32,787 nt of DNA from Rhodocyclaceae bacterium (lineage in GTDB: Bacteria; Pseudomonadota; Gammaproteobacteria; Burkholderiales; Rhodocyclaceae), in contig JAPUEC010000257.1 of NCBI GenBank assembly GCA_027492775.1, positions 1 through 32,787 of the forward strand, written 5' to 3'. Positions 1-7,803 of this stretch are shown here, piece by piece. The notes under the pieces are model-generated. The model had not been told where the DNA came from. It made no database searches and saw only the letters and a program-made list of their open reading frames with translations. The position numbers and the translations under genes are program-made. Every line of letters begins with the position of its first letter. Positions within the stretch are counted from its first letter, which is position 1.

Positions 1-792
1 CGCAAGCAGTTGCTGGAATACGACGACGTCGCCAACGACCAGCGCAAGGTGATCTACGCCCAGCGCAACGACTTGCTCGAAACCGACGACATTTCCGAGA
101 CGATCACCGCCATGCGTCATGGCGTCATTGAAAGTATCTTCCGCATCTATGTTCCGGAAGAATCGGTCGAAGAACAATGGGATATTCCTGGCCTGGAAAG
201 GGCGCTCGCCGCGGAGTTGGTACTCGAAGCGCCGGTTTCGGCGTGGATCAAGGCGGAGCCCACCATGGGCGACGACGCTATCCTGGCGCGTCTTGTCGAA
301 ATCGCCGACGAGAGCTACCGTTCCAAGGTCGAGCTGGTGGGTGCGGAATCATTCCACCAATTCGAACGCAGCGTCATGCTGCAGGCGCTCGACAATCACT
401 GGCGCGAGCATCTGGCGGCGCTCGATCACCTGCGTCAAGGCATCCATCTGCGCGGTTACGCCCAGAAGAACCCCAAGCAGGAGTACAAACGCGAGGCCTT
501 CGAGTTGTTCGAAACCTTGCTCGATCTCGTGCGCAAGGACGTGACGCGGGTGGTGTTCACCGTCCAGATCCGTTCGCCCGAGGATGTCGAGGAAGTCGCA
601 CCTGCACCGGAAGTGCATAACGTCAAGTATCAGCACGCGAGCTACGACGAGGCCTTGGGTGTAAGCAGCGAAAATGCCGATGAGCAGGCGCCGCAGCAGC
701 CCTTCCATGCCGCCCCGAAGGTTGGCCGCAACGATCCTTGCCCCTGTGGCAGCGGTAAGAAGTACAAGCAGTGCCACGGCAAGCTCAGCTAA
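1..792 (+). CDS. secA: Preprotein translocase ATPase SecA, C-terminal part (5' truncated)
   Basis: SecA drives Sec-dependent protein export at the inner membrane by ATP hydrolysis. The frame is open from base 1, so the gene starts outside the window and only about the last 263 residues are present. They begin with the conserved segment [17 protein letters not shown]. The helical scaffold and wing region follow, with [20 protein letters not shown] and the conserved [17 protein letters not shown]. The protein ends in a SEC-C zinc-binding motif, [14 protein letters not shown], whose Cys-X-Cys-X8-Cys-His ligands are intact; this tail binds SecB and phospholipid in the family. argJ follows about 100 bp downstream, a common betaproteobacterial order. 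The identification is essentially certain. Confidence 0.97.
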   Translation, partial: RKQLLEYDDVANDQRKVIYAQRNDLLETDDISETITAMRHGVIESIFRIYVPEESVEEQWDIPGLERALAAELVLEAPVSAWIKAEPTMGDDAILARLVEIADESYRSKVELVGAESFHQFERSVMLQALDNHWREHLAALDHLRQGIHLRGYAQKNPKQEYKREAFELFETLLDLVRKDVTRVVFTVQIRSPEDVEEVAPAPEVHNVKYQHASYDEALGVSSENADEQAPQQPFHAAPKVGRNDPCPCGSGKKYKQCHGKLS

Positions 793-893
793 AGAAATGA
801 AGACAGCGCAGGCGGTGGTTTCCGAGTCGAACCCCGCCGGCTTATCCCCCGCTCGTCCCAAACTCCAATAACCAGTCTCTTTCGCCGCCATCG

Positions 894-2120
894 ATGCCCG
901 TCAATTATCAAACTCCAGCCCCAGAAGCGCTTTTCCCGGTTGCCGGCGTGCGTCTCGGCGTTACCGAAGCGGAAATCCGCAAGCAGAACCGCCGCGACCT
1001 GACCCTCATCGCCCTCGACCCGGGGTGTACCGTCGCCGGCGTATTCACGCAGAACCGCTTCTGCGCGGCGCCGGTTCAGGTCTGCCGCCGCCATCTGGCG
1101 CTGGGAACGGAGATCCGGGCGTTGGTCGTCAATACCGGTGTCGCCAATGCCGGCACCGGCGAGCCCGGGTTGAAGGCGGCTGAGGCCACCTGTCTTGCCG
1201 CCGGCAAGGCGCTCGACGTGCCCGATTCCTCGGTTTTGACCTTCTCGACGGGCGTCATCCTCGAACCTCTGCCGGTTGAACGCCTGATCGCCGGATTGCC
1301 GCGTTGCGCGGCGGATTTGAAGGCCGATAACTGGCATGCCGCAGCCCATGCCATCATGACCACCGACACCGTCGCCAAGGCGGCATCCAGGCGCCTGACT
1401 ATCAGTGGCAAGCAAATCACCATCACCGGCATGTCCAAGGGCGCCGGCATGATTCGTCCCAATATGGCGACCATGCTCGGATTCGTCGCCACGGATGCGG
1501 GGATCGCCCAGCCGCTATTGGAAGCGCTGGTCAAGGAAGCCGCCGATGCGTCGTTCAATTGCATCACCGTCGACGGCGACACCTCGACCAATGATTCCTT
1601 CATCCTCATTGCCAGCGGCCAATCCGGCGTCGGGTTCACCAGCGGCAACGAGGCCGGTTGGAACGAGCTGAAAGCCGCCATTGTCGAGATCGCCGCTGAA
1701 TTGGCGCAAGCGATCGTCCGCGACGGCGAAGGCGCGACCAAGTTCATCACCATCGCCGTCGAGGGTGGGCGCGATGCTGCGGAGTGTCGCAAGGTGGGCT
1801 ATGCCATCGGTCATTCGCCGTTGGTGAAGACGGCCTTCTTTGCCTCCGACCCTAATCTCGGCCGCATCCTCGCCGCTATCGGCTATGCCGGTATCGACGA
1901 TCTCGATGTGAATCACTTACGGGTATGGCTGGGCGATGTGCTGGTGGCCGAGGCGGGCGGACGGGCATCCAGCTACGGCGAGAAGGACGGCGCCCGGGTC
2001 ATGCTGGAATCGGAAGTCACCGTCCGCGTCGCGCTGGGGCGTGGCGACGCGAAGGCGGTGGTGTATTCCTGCGATTTTTCCTACGACTACGTCAAGATCA
2101 ACGCGGATTATCGCAGTTAG
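894..2120 (+). CDS. argJ: Bifunctional glutamate N-acetyltransferase / ornithine acetyltransferase ArgJ
   Basis: ArgJ transfers the acetyl group from N-acetylornithine to glutamate, which makes the arginine pathway cyclic; some members also use acetyl-CoA. The 408-residue product has the normal family length. The autocleavage region is visible as [16 protein letters not shown]: the family processes itself between the Ala and Thr of MATML (about residues 192/193), giving alpha and beta chains with Thr as nucleophile. Other family blocks are [10 protein letters not shown] near residue 80, [14 protein letters not shown], and [15 protein letters not shown]. The C-terminus ends [12 protein letters not shown], as expected. 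No strong ribosome binding site precedes the ATG at 894, but the N-terminus (MPVNYQTP) is family-like. The stand-alone position after secA is usual in betaproteobacteria. Confidence 0.96.
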   Translation: MPVNYQTPAPEALFPVAGVRLGVTEAEIRKQNRRDLTLIALDPGCTVAGVFTQNRFCAAPVQVCRRHLALGTEIRALVVNTGVANAGTGEPGLKAAEATCLAAGKALDVPDSSVLTFSTGVILEPLPVERLIAGLPRCAADLKADNWHAAAHAIMTTDTVAKAASRRLTISGKQITITGMSKGAGMIRPNMATMLGFVATDAGIAQPLLEALVKEAADASFNCITVDGDTSTNDSFILIASGQSGVGFTSGNEAGWNELKAAIVEIAAELAQAIVRDGEGATKFITIAVEGGRDAAECRKVGYAIGHSPLVKTAFFASDPNLGRILAAIGYAGIDDLDVNHLRVWLGDVLVAEAGGRASSYGEKDGARVMLESEVTVRVALGRGDAKAVVYSCDFSYDYVKINADYRS

Positions 2121-2307
2121 GGAGATTGAGTCCGAACGGATTCGATTTCGAGGCGATCATCAGCGTGCGGGCGGTTTCCCACTCCTGCAGGCTGATTTCG
2201 GTGACGCTGATGGTGCGCTGTTCCCGAACGCCACGTCGTTCCTCACACCCCTCCGGCGGTCCCCAGTCGCAAAGGCGTCTTTCTTTGGCGTTGTCTTGAG
2301 CGGGCAT
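2098..2307 (-). CDS. Possible small protein of 69 residues, function unknown
   Basis: This minus-strand frame starts with ATG at 2307, preceded by AGGA about 4 bases upstream, a good ribosome binding site. The product has two cysteines near the N-terminus (CDWGPPEGC) and an ordinary, not arginine-rich, second half with mostly G/C third positions. It ends inside the last 23 bases of argJ on the opposite strand, so the two would be convergent. No family is recognised. Upstream, CATGCGCGCATG (2328-2339) followed on the minus strand by six T could be a weak terminator for apaG, which would give this gene separate transcription. It could also be a chance open frame. Confidence 0.35.
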   Translation of the reverse strand: MPAQDNAKERRLCDWGPPEGCEERRGVREQRTISVTEISLQEWETARTLMIASKSNPFGLNLPNCDNPR

Positions 2308-2420
2308 TGCGTTCCTAAGTGAAAAAACATGCGCGCATGATAAGTCTTGCCATCCGGCGTGGCTGTGAGCTATTTCACGTCGGACTCAGATTGGCCCCGG
2401 CGACGCCGTACGGTTTCAAA

Positions 2421-2804
2421 TTAGTGCAAAACCCGGGGCGCCGCCAGGGTAAATTCAGGAATCTCGGCCTCGAAGTGCGTCCCATCCTCGGCAACCATCT
2501 GATAGCTGCCTTTCATGGTGCCGACCGGGGTCGATAACGCGCAACCACTCGTGTATTGGAAGTTTTCGCCCGACTTGAGCAAGGGTTGATGACCAACCAC
2601 GCCCAGGCCACGCACTTCCTGCACGCCGCTATTGGCGTCGGTAATCACCCAATGGCGTGAAACGAGTTGCGCCGGAACGTCACCGGTGTTGCGTATGGTG
2701 ATGGCGTAGGCGAAAACGTAGCGGTCGTCGTCCGGGTCGGATTGTTCGGGCAGATACTGGGGCTCGGCGGAAACCTCGATGCGGTACTTTATATTTTCTT
2801 CCAT
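2421..2804 (-). CDS. apaG: ApaG protein
   Basis: The 127-residue product matches the ApaG family in length and content: a single fibronectin-III-like beta sandwich. The conserved family segments are visible: YAITIRNTGDVPAQLVSRHW, the GLGVVGHQPLLKSGENFQYTSGC block containing the glycine-rich motif, and GTMKGSYQMV near the C-terminus. ApaG proteins are often annotated as linked to Co2+/Mg2+ efflux or Ap4A metabolism, but the biochemical role is not firmly established. It is divergent from rpe, with about 110 bp between the start codons. This apaG/rpe divergent pair is common in betaproteobacteria. Confidence 0.93.
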   Translation of the reverse strand: MEENIKYRIEVSAEPQYLPEQSDPDDDRYVFAYAITIRNTGDVPAQLVSRHWVITDANSGVQEVRGLGVVGHQPLLKSGENFQYTSGCALSTPVGTMKGSYQMVAEDGTHFEAEIPEFTLAAPRVLH

Positions 2805-2917
2805 ATCGGCATGGCTTGATGGGCTCAGTAGTCAGACAGCACTCCCGCGCTTCAGTTTCAAGCATTCCCGACTTGGAGCGATAATGGCGCTTCTCGTACC
2901 TTTCGGAGCCACTCGTT

Positions 2918-3619
2918 ATGCCCGTTCGCGACTTTGTTCTTGCCCCCAGCCTTCTTTCCGCGGATTTCGCCAAGCTGGGCGAAGAGGTGCGCAATGTCGT
3001 GGCAGCGGGCGCCGACTGGATTCACTTCGACGTCATGGACAACCATTACGTCCCCAATCTCACCATCGGCCCGCTGGTCTGCCAGGCCATTCGCCCCTGC
3101 ACGACGGCGCCGATCGACGTGCATCTGATGGTCAGTCCGGTTGACCGCATCGTTCCGGATTTCGCCAAGGCCGGCGCCAATATCATCACTTTTCACCCGG
3201 AAGCCTCCGATCACGTCGATCGCACGCTTTCGTTGATCCGCGACCAGGGCTGCCAGGCAGGGCTTGTCTTCAACCCGGCGACGCCGCTGGATTACATGGA
3301 CTACGTCATGGACAAGCTCGACGTGGTGCTGCTGATGAGCGTCAACCCGGGTTTCGGCGGGCAGAAATTTATTCCTTCGACGCTGGTCAAGGCGCGCCAG
3401 GCCAGGGCGAGGCTGGATGCCTACGAGAAGGAGAGCGGACGGCGCATCCGTCTCGAAATCGACGGCGGGGTGAATGCCCAGAATATCGCGGAGATCGCCG
3501 CTGCCGGCGCCGACAGCTTCGTTGCCGGCTCGGCGGTTTTCGGTGCCGGCAAGGATAGTGATCCCCATCGCTACGACTCGATCATCGCCGCCATGCGCAC
3601 GGCGCTTGCCGGTGCATGA
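2918..3619 (+). CDS. rpe: Ribulose-phosphate 3-epimerase
   Basis: Rpe interconverts ribulose 5-phosphate and xylulose 5-phosphate in the pentose phosphate pathway. The 233-residue TIM-barrel product shows every signature block: [17 protein letters not shown] at the N-terminus, [18 protein letters not shown] with metal-binding His and Asp, [18 protein letters not shown] (phosphate-binding loop and metal region), and EIDGGVN with the second catalytic Asp. The ATG at 2918 gives the standard N-terminus. The stop at 3617-3619 lies one base before the gph start codon, so the two genes are translationally linked. It is first in the rpe-gph-(leader)-trpE run. Confidence 0.96.
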   Translation: MPVRDFVLAPSLLSADFAKLGEEVRNVVAAGADWIHFDVMDNHYVPNLTIGPLVCQAIRPCTTAPIDVHLMVSPVDRIVPDFAKAGANIITFHPEASDHVDRTLSLIRDQGCQAGLVFNPATPLDYMDYVMDKLDVVLLMSVNPGFGGQKFIPSTLVKARQARARLDAYEKESGRRIRLEIDGGVNAQNIAEIAAAGADSFVAGSAVFGAGKDSDPHRYDSIIAAMRTALAGA

Positions 3620-3620
3620 A

Positions 3621-4301
3621 ATGCACTGCGAATCCGTAAGCTTCGATCTCGACGGCACGCTGCTCGACACCATTGCCGATCTGGCAGAGGCTTGTCGGCG
3701 CATGCTCGCCGATTTGAACGAGCCGGCGCGCTCGCCGGAGGAGATCCACAGCTTCGTCGGCAAGGGCATGGCGGTGCTGGTCGAACGCTGCCTGACCCAC
3801 GGTCAGCCGCCCACCGCGCAGCGCCTGCATGCCGGTATCGAGACCTTTCGCCGGCACTACGGCGAGGTCAACGGCCAGATGACCCAAATCTACCCTGGCG
3901 TCGTGGATGGCCTGAAGGCGTTTCGTGAGGCCGGATTGAAGTTGGCGGTGGTGACCAACAAGCCGGGCGAATTCACCGAAATCCTGCTCGAACGCGTCGG
4001 CATGGCGCAATGGTTCGATGTCGTGGTTTCCGGCGACACCACGGCACACAAGAAACCGCATCCCGAGCCGCTGCTGCATGCCTGCAGGATCATGGAAACG
4101 CGCCCGGTCGAAAATCTCCATATCGGCGATTCCCGCAACGACATTCATGCGGCCCGCGCCGCAGGCTGTCCGATCTTCTGCGTGCCTTACGGCTACAACG
4201 AAGGCGAGCCGGTGGACAGTGCCGATTGCGATGCGCTAGTATCCGATCTGGTTTCCGCCTTCGAGCGGCTCAAAAACGCTAAATTTCTCGCAAAAACATG
4301 A
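3621..4301 (+). CDS. gph: Phosphoglycolate phosphatase (HAD family)
   Basis: Gph hydrolyses 2-phosphoglycolate, formed by DNA repair and, where Rubisco is present, by photorespiration. The frame is open from further upstream inside rpe, but the ATG at 3621 is chosen because it gives the family N-terminus MHCESVSFDLDGTLLDT. That contains HAD motif I (DLDGT, nucleophile Asp). Motif II is VVTNK around residue 110, the motif III lysine is in HKKPHPEPL, and motif IV is HIGDSRNDIHAARAAG. Length is 226 residues, normal for the family. Its TGA at 4299-4301 overlaps the ATG of a Trp-rich leader ORF (ATGA), linking it to trpE downstream. The gph-trpE order is usual in betaproteobacteria. Confidence 0.95.
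   Translation: MHCESVSFDLDGTLLDTIADLAEACRRMLADLNEPARSPEEIHSFVGKGMAVLVERCLTHGQPPTAQRLHAGIETFRRHYGEVNGQMTQIYPGVVDGLKAFREAGLKLAVVTNKPGEFTEILLERVGMAQWFDVVVSGDTTAHKKPHPEPLLHACRIMETRPVENLHIGDSRNDIHAARAAGCPIFCVPYGYNEGEPVDSADCDALVSDLVSAFERLKNAKFLAKT
4213..4242 (+). promoter_or_regulatory. Candidate sigma70 promoter for the trpE leader transcript
   Basis: TGGACA at 4213-4218 (five of six matches to the -35 consensus) and TAGTAT at 4237-4242 (four of six to the -10) are separated by 18 bases, inside the 3' part of gph. Transcription would start near 4249, about 50 bases before the leader ATG at 4298. This is a pattern match only; the region is coding and may have these hexamers by chance. Confidence 0.35.
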
Positions 4302-4354
4302 CGACCTCACGCAACTGGAACGAATGGCAGGGCTGGCGCCGCTGGCGTCATTAA
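4298..4354 (+). CDS. trpL: trp leader peptide (18 residues, four Trp)
   Basis: The short ORF between gph and trpE reads [18 protein letters not shown]. Trp is at positions 7, 10, 13 and 16, exactly every third residue, an extreme enrichment for a rare amino acid. Its ATG overlaps the gph stop (ATGA), so it could be translated by coupling as well as from a promoter inside gph. It ends 55 bases before the trpE ATG. Trp-rich leader peptides sense charged tRNA-Trp by ribosome stalling. A hairpin TGGCGCC/GGCGTCA (4334-4340 with 4344-4350) covers the last two Trp codons. I see no classical GC stem plus U-tract terminator, so the control may be translational. It is far below usual gene-caller length and is probably unannotated. 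Confidence 0.8.
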   Translation: MTTSRNWNEWQGWRRWRH

Positions 4355-4404
4355 GACCTTTTCCGCAGTTGCACCGCAGCACTTCGTTCCCTGTTTTTGT
4401 GAGG
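4305..4404 (+). promoter_or_regulatory. Candidate trpE attenuator: leader RNA complementary to the trpE Shine-Dalgarno
   Basis: Thirteen contiguous leader bases (4305-4317, CCTCACGCAACTG) can pair in order with two downstream blocks. GCAACTG (4311-4317) pairs with CAGTTGC (4366-4372), and CCTCAC (4305-4310) pairs with GTGAGG (4399-4404), which is the trpE ribosome binding site. The fold would hide the trpE start signal. A ribosome held on the Trp codons from 4316 onward would cover the 5' strand and open it. The base complementarity is exact; the regulatory meaning is inference. Confidence 0.4.
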
Positions 4405-4409
4405 CTTCC

Positions 4410-5885
4410 ATGACTGAAATCGAATTCAACGCCCTTGCCGCGCAAGGTTACAACCGCATTCCCGTCACCCTCGAGACCTTTGCCGATCTCGATACCCCGC
4501 TCTCCATCTACCTCAAGCTCGCCAACGGCTCCTACACTTACCTGCTGGAATCGGTTCAGGGCGGCGAACGCTTCGGTCGCTATTCCTTCATCGGCCTTGC
4601 CAGCCCGACGCGCATCGCCGTCTATGGCCACCAAGTCCTGGTATTGACCGGCGACCGCATCGCCGAGCGCGAAAACGACGCCAATCCGCTCGATTTCATC
4701 GGCAAATTCATGAAGCGCTTCCGCGCGGCGCCTTCGGCCGGTCTGCCGCGCTTTTGCGGTGGCCTGGTCGGCGCCTTCGGCTACGACACGGTGCGCTACG
4801 TCGAGACCCGCCTGACCCGCACCGAGAAGCCGGGCGACCTTGGAACACCGGATATTCTGCTGCTGTTGTCGGAAGAAATCGCCGTCGTCGACAACCTTTC
4901 CGGCAAGCTGACCCTGGTGGTGTATGCCGAACCCGGTGTGCCCGGCGCCTATCAGAAGGCGCGGAACCGGCTGAAGGAATTGCTGGCCAGGCTGCGCGCC
5001 CCGGTTCCGGTCCCGACCGAAGCCCCGGCGGCGTCCGCGCCCGCGACTTCGGTTTTTGGCGAAGCTGCGTTCAAGCAGGCGGTGGTCAAGGCCAAGCAAT
5101 ACATCCGGGACGGCGACATCATGCAGGTGGTGCTTTCCCAGCGCATGACCAAGCCCTTCAACGCCAGCCCGATGGCGCTCTATCGCAGTCTGCGCAGCCT
5201 GAATCCTTCGCCTTACATGTTCTATTTCGACTGCGAGGATTTCCATATCGTCGGCGCCTCGCCGGAAATCCTGGTGCGCTTGGAGGGCGACGTCGTCACC
5301 GTCCGCCCCATTGCCGGCACGCGCAAACGCGGGGCTTCGCCGGAAGAGGATGCGGCGCTCGCCACCGAATTGCTGGCGGACGAAAAGGAACGTGCCGAAC
5401 ATGTTCAACTTCTCGATCTCGGGCGCAACGATTGCGGCCGCGTGGCCCAGGTCGGCAGCGTTCGCCTGACGGAAAACATGATGATCGAGCGCTACTCCCA
5501 CGTCATGCACATCGTCTCCAACGTGGAAGGCAAGCTGCGTCAGGGGCTGAATGCCCTCGACGTGCTCAAGGCGACCTTCCCGGCAGGCACCGTTTCCGGC
5601 GCCCCAAAGGTGCGGGCGATGGAGATCATCGACGAACTGGAGCCGGTCAAGCGTGGCATCTACGCCGGCGCTGTCGGCTACCTCGGCTTCCATGGCGACA
5701 TGGATCTGGCAATCGCCATTCGCACTGCGGTGATCAAGGATGGTCAGCTCAACGTCCAGGCGGGCGCGGGCATCGTTGCCGATTCCGACCCTTCCTCCGA
5801 ATGGCAGGAAACGCAGAACAAGGCACGAGCCGTGTTACGTGCCGCCGAGATGGCGGAAAGCGGACTCGATACGCGGCTGGATTGA
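4410..5885 (+). CDS. trpE: Anthranilate synthase component I
   Basis: TrpE makes anthranilate from chorismate with ammonia supplied by TrpG, the committed step of tryptophan synthesis. The 491-residue product has the N-terminal feedback site [19 protein letters not shown] (the LLES element plus the later Ser bind tryptophan). The catalytic chorismate-binding half contains [27 protein letters not shown], and [16 protein letters not shown]. The ATG at 4410 follows GTGAGG, 5 bases upstream. It is not fused to TrpG. Its partner trpG lies about 12 kb downstream, separated by unrelated genes, which is unusual. Control is probably both by feedback inhibition and through the Trp-rich leader just upstream. 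Confidence 0.97.
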   Translation: MTEIEFNALAAQGYNRIPVTLETFADLDTPLSIYLKLANGSYTYLLESVQGGERFGRYSFIGLASPTRIAVYGHQVLVLTGDRIAERENDANPLDFIGKFMKRFRAAPSAGLPRFCGGLVGAFGYDTVRYVETRLTRTEKPGDLGTPDILLLLSEEIAVVDNLSGKLTLVVYAEPGVPGAYQKARNRLKELLARLRAPVPVPTEAPAASAPATSVFGEAAFKQAVVKAKQYIRDGDIMQVVLSQRMTKPFNASPMALYRSLRSLNPSPYMFYFDCEDFHIVGASPEILVRLEGDVVTVRPIAGTRKRGASPEEDAALATELLADEKERAEHVQLLDLGRNDCGRVAQVGSVRLTENMMIERYSHVMHIVSNVEGKLRQGLNALDVLKATFPAGTVSGAPKVRAMEIIDELEPVKRGIYAGAVGYLGFHGDMDLAIAIRTAVIKDGQLNVQAGAGIVADSDPSSEWQETQNKARAVLRAAEMAESGLDTRLD

Positions 5886-6476
5886 CTGCCTGACAGCGCG
5901 TTCAGCCCGATAGGTCGGAAGCGACGCTCCAGGGCGAATCCTGCACCGCCGCCCGGGCCGCCAGCGCCATGTCTTCGAGCACAGCACCTTGTCGCGGCTT
6001 CAAGGCGTTGGACGATGACTGAAAAGCCGGAGTCAGCTCGACAATCGATTCTTCTATCTGCCGGTCCCGCTGACGATTTGGCGCGACCAGCTCGGCACCG
6101 GCTGATCCATGAAATGCGAAATCGGTCACGCAGCGTGCCGTTTTCTTTTACATGCACGGTGACCGCCGCCTCTGCAGCCCTGTGCCGGCCCGTAGATGAC
6201 GAGAGCGAACAACATAGGCAACGCCGCCGGGACGAGCACTTAAAGACCTTCGCGCGATCGAAAATTCACCGGATAACGCTATCCCGGTTTTACGTTCCGG
6301 AATAAGCTCGAATTCCATGCATCGGGGGTTTTTGTTCTTTTCATCGCTGCTCCTCGGATGCGAAAATATTCGCAATCCCAATAGGGGCTTGGATTCCAGG
6401 GGGGGGTTCCGGCGACGCGCAAATATACCGCTGGCCTCAATGGTGAAAAATTCGGCGGCGACCGCCGATCAGACGA
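5886..6476. other. Gene-poor stretch between trpE and the toxin-antitoxin pair
   Basis: No convincing gene is seen in these 590 bases. A 75-codon minus-strand frame (about 5902-6129, GTG start, no ribosome binding site) has a protein-like composition, but no family is recognised; it may be a gene remnant. An imperfect hairpin GGATGCGAA (6356-6364) / TTCGCAATCC (6369-6378) with a 4-base loop is present. A run of eight G follows near 6400. Base composition is less regular than in neighbouring genes, consistent with decayed sequence at the junction of an inserted block. Confidence 0.5.
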
Positions 6477-6752
6477 TCAGCGCACCGAGTCCCGATCGTC
6501 GACGTTAACGGGAATGATATCCCGGTCGGAGAGAATGAGTTGCAGGGTTGTCCGTTGCGAGGAGTCGACGGATACCGAATGCAATCCGGCCAGCCGGTCG
6601 TCCAGGGCTTCAAGGTGAAGCGAGGGATGATGCGGATCGTCTTCGAGCGTGACCAAGGCGGCAAGGTACGACTCGCGCAATTCGGGGTGCCGATGCAGGA
6701 AGCGCTTCGCCCGTCGGACGTATTGCTCGGTGAAGACCAGGGAGTAGCTCAT
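6477..6752 (-). CDS. RelE/ParE-superfamily toxin
   Basis: The 91-residue product resembles small RelE/ParE-type toxins often annotated as plasmid stabilisation proteins. The N-terminus MSYSLVFTEQYVRRAKRFLHRHPEL forms the usual strand-helix start. The core LAGLHSVSVDSSQRTT carries the Gly-Leu-X-Ser pattern and an Arg at the expected basic position. IIPVNVDDRDSV is the typical closing strand. Members of the superfamily cleave mRNA at the ribosome or poison gyrase; which applies here cannot be read from sequence. Its ATG overlaps the stop of the upstream antitoxin gene (ATGA), the standard coupled toxin-antitoxin layout. Confidence 0.8.
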   Translation of the reverse strand: MSYSLVFTEQYVRRAKRFLHRHPELRESYLAALVTLEDDPHHPSLHLEALDDRLAGLHSVSVDSSQRTTLQLILSDRDIIPVNVDDRDSVR

Positions 6753-7012
6753 GCTTCGGAATCCAGTTGAGCCAGGTGTGCTTCCGGCGTTTCCCGGCTG
6801 AAACGCCCGACCGAGAGGTCGGCCCGGGTTTCGGCCAGCGCCGCTTCCAACTCGCAGGCGCGCAGATAGCGATAATGTGCCAGCGACATGACGACGAAAC
6901 GGTTTTCGCCGCGTACCGCTATCGCGGCTTCCGTCTGGGCCGCGAGGGCAGCGTCGATCGCCGCGATGCCGCGTGTTTTAAGATCGTTGGCGCTGATGGG
7001 ATTCATGGGCAT
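6749..7012 (-). CDS. Phd/YefM-type antitoxin
   Basis: This small product, about 87 residues from the ATG at 7012 (an ATG at 7006 is also possible), begins MPMNPISANDLKTRGIAAID. It continues with AAIAVRGENRFVVMSLAHYRYL, the Phd/YefM pattern in which a short N-terminal fold binds DNA. The C-terminal part is rich in Ala, Glu and Asp, as expected for the segment that wraps the toxin. It overlaps the toxin start by 4 bases and would repress its own operon. No strong ribosome binding site precedes either ATG. The pair lies in the block that separates trpE from trpG and may help keep that block in the genome. Confidence 0.75.
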   Translation of the reverse strand: MPMNPISANDLKTRGIAAIDAALAAQTEAAIAVRGENRFVVMSLAHYRYLRACELEAALAETRADLSVGRFSRETPEAHLAQLDSEA

Positions 7013-7095
7013 AAGCAAGTTGCCGAAGTGCGTGTGAGCGCATTTCGCGACGATTGTTCCCGCATATCACGGGCCTCCGGACGATGCCCGCCCGG

Positions 7096-7803
7096 TCACT
7101 CGTCGGTGGGGAATTCCGGGCTTGCGTGCGGCGGAAGCCACTTCAATCGCCGGAAGATCAGTTCCGTCAGCCAGAGCGCGTAATAAACGGCGAACCAGGC
7201 AAAAATTGCGTCGGATAGGAAGTGCCCGCCCGGGATCATGCGCACTGCGGCCATGGCAGTGCCGGCAACCACGCTGCCGAGTAGCCAGCGCCGCCGGATA
7301 GCCGGCGCTCCGAGCCAGCCAAAGGCCATGACGAAGGATGCCATGGCAACGTGCCCGCTGACGAAGGCGCAATTCTTGAGGCACTGGTCCGCCGGAACGA
7401 AGGCCGGGGTGAAGCGTTTCTGGCCGCCGAATTCCTGCGTATTGACCGGCCGGGTTCGGCCTGAGTGATCCTTGAATCCGATGTCGACCAAAAGCACCGG
7501 CCCAAGGATTGCACCGGCGAGCAGAAAGCCGGTAAGGGCGCGGCGAGCGCGCAACCGGGGAAAGCGCTTGAGGAATCCCAGGAGCCAAAGCGCAGCGAGG
7601 ACGACGACCGTGAGCTGCCCCAGGCGCGGCAGTCCACGGTAGGGCACGACCAGCCATGCCGAATCGCGGGCGAGCAGCCAGCCGTTTTCGCCGAAGAAAA
7701 TGCGGCTGGCGGCAAGATCGACTTCGGGAACGAAGACGAACAGCGCCGCCAGCAACAGGCAAGCGCCGGAAACCCAGCGAAGTTCAGTAACCCTTGAATT
7801 CAC
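7096..7803 (-). CDS. PAP2-superfamily membrane phosphatase (lipid phosphatase-like)
   Basis: The 235-residue product has several hydrophobic segments and the three PAP2 phosphatase motifs. They are KDHSGRTRP (Lys-X6-Arg-Pro), FVSGH (the Ser-Gly-His motif with catalytic His) and RMIPGGHFLSD (Arg-X5-His-X3-Asp). PAP2 membrane enzymes remove phosphate from lipids such as undecaprenyl pyrophosphate, phosphatidylglycerophosphate or lipid A. The start is GTG at 7803, which overlaps the 3' end of the upstream glycosyltransferase by 20 bases, so the gene is translationally coupled. The pairing with a GT2 enzyme and a GT-C transferase recalls lipid A remodelling cassettes with LpxE/LpxF-type phosphatases. 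The exact substrate is inferred, not shown. Confidence 0.85.
   Translation of the reverse strand: MNSRVTELRWVSGACLLLAALFVFVPEVDLAASRIFFGENGWLLARDSAWLVVPYRGLPRLGQLTVVVLAALWLLGFLKRFPRLRARRALTGFLLAGAILGPVLLVDIGFKDHSGRTRPVNTQEFGGQKRFTPAFVPADQCLKNCAFVSGHVAMASFVMAFGWLGAPAIRRRWLLGSVVAGTAMAAVRMIPGGHFLSDAIFAWFAVYYALWLTELIFRRLKWLPPHASPEFPTDE

Noticed and set aside
811..838. tRNA T-arm-like sequence on the minus strand between secA and argJ (GGGTTCGACTC)
   Set aside because: There is a hairpin, but no acceptor, D-arm or anticodon arm can be built around it, so it is not a tRNA gene.
4236..5693. Long open frame on the minus strand opposite trpE
   Set aside because: It is rich in Asp, His and Arg with no recognisable motif, and trpE on the other strand is certain; a typical shadow frame in GC-rich DNA.
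6301..6345. T-rich stretch after GGGGG (near 6325-6340) as a terminator
   Set aside because: No stable stem precedes the T run on the plus strand, and no plus-strand gene ends nearby apart from trpE, some 440 bases upstream.
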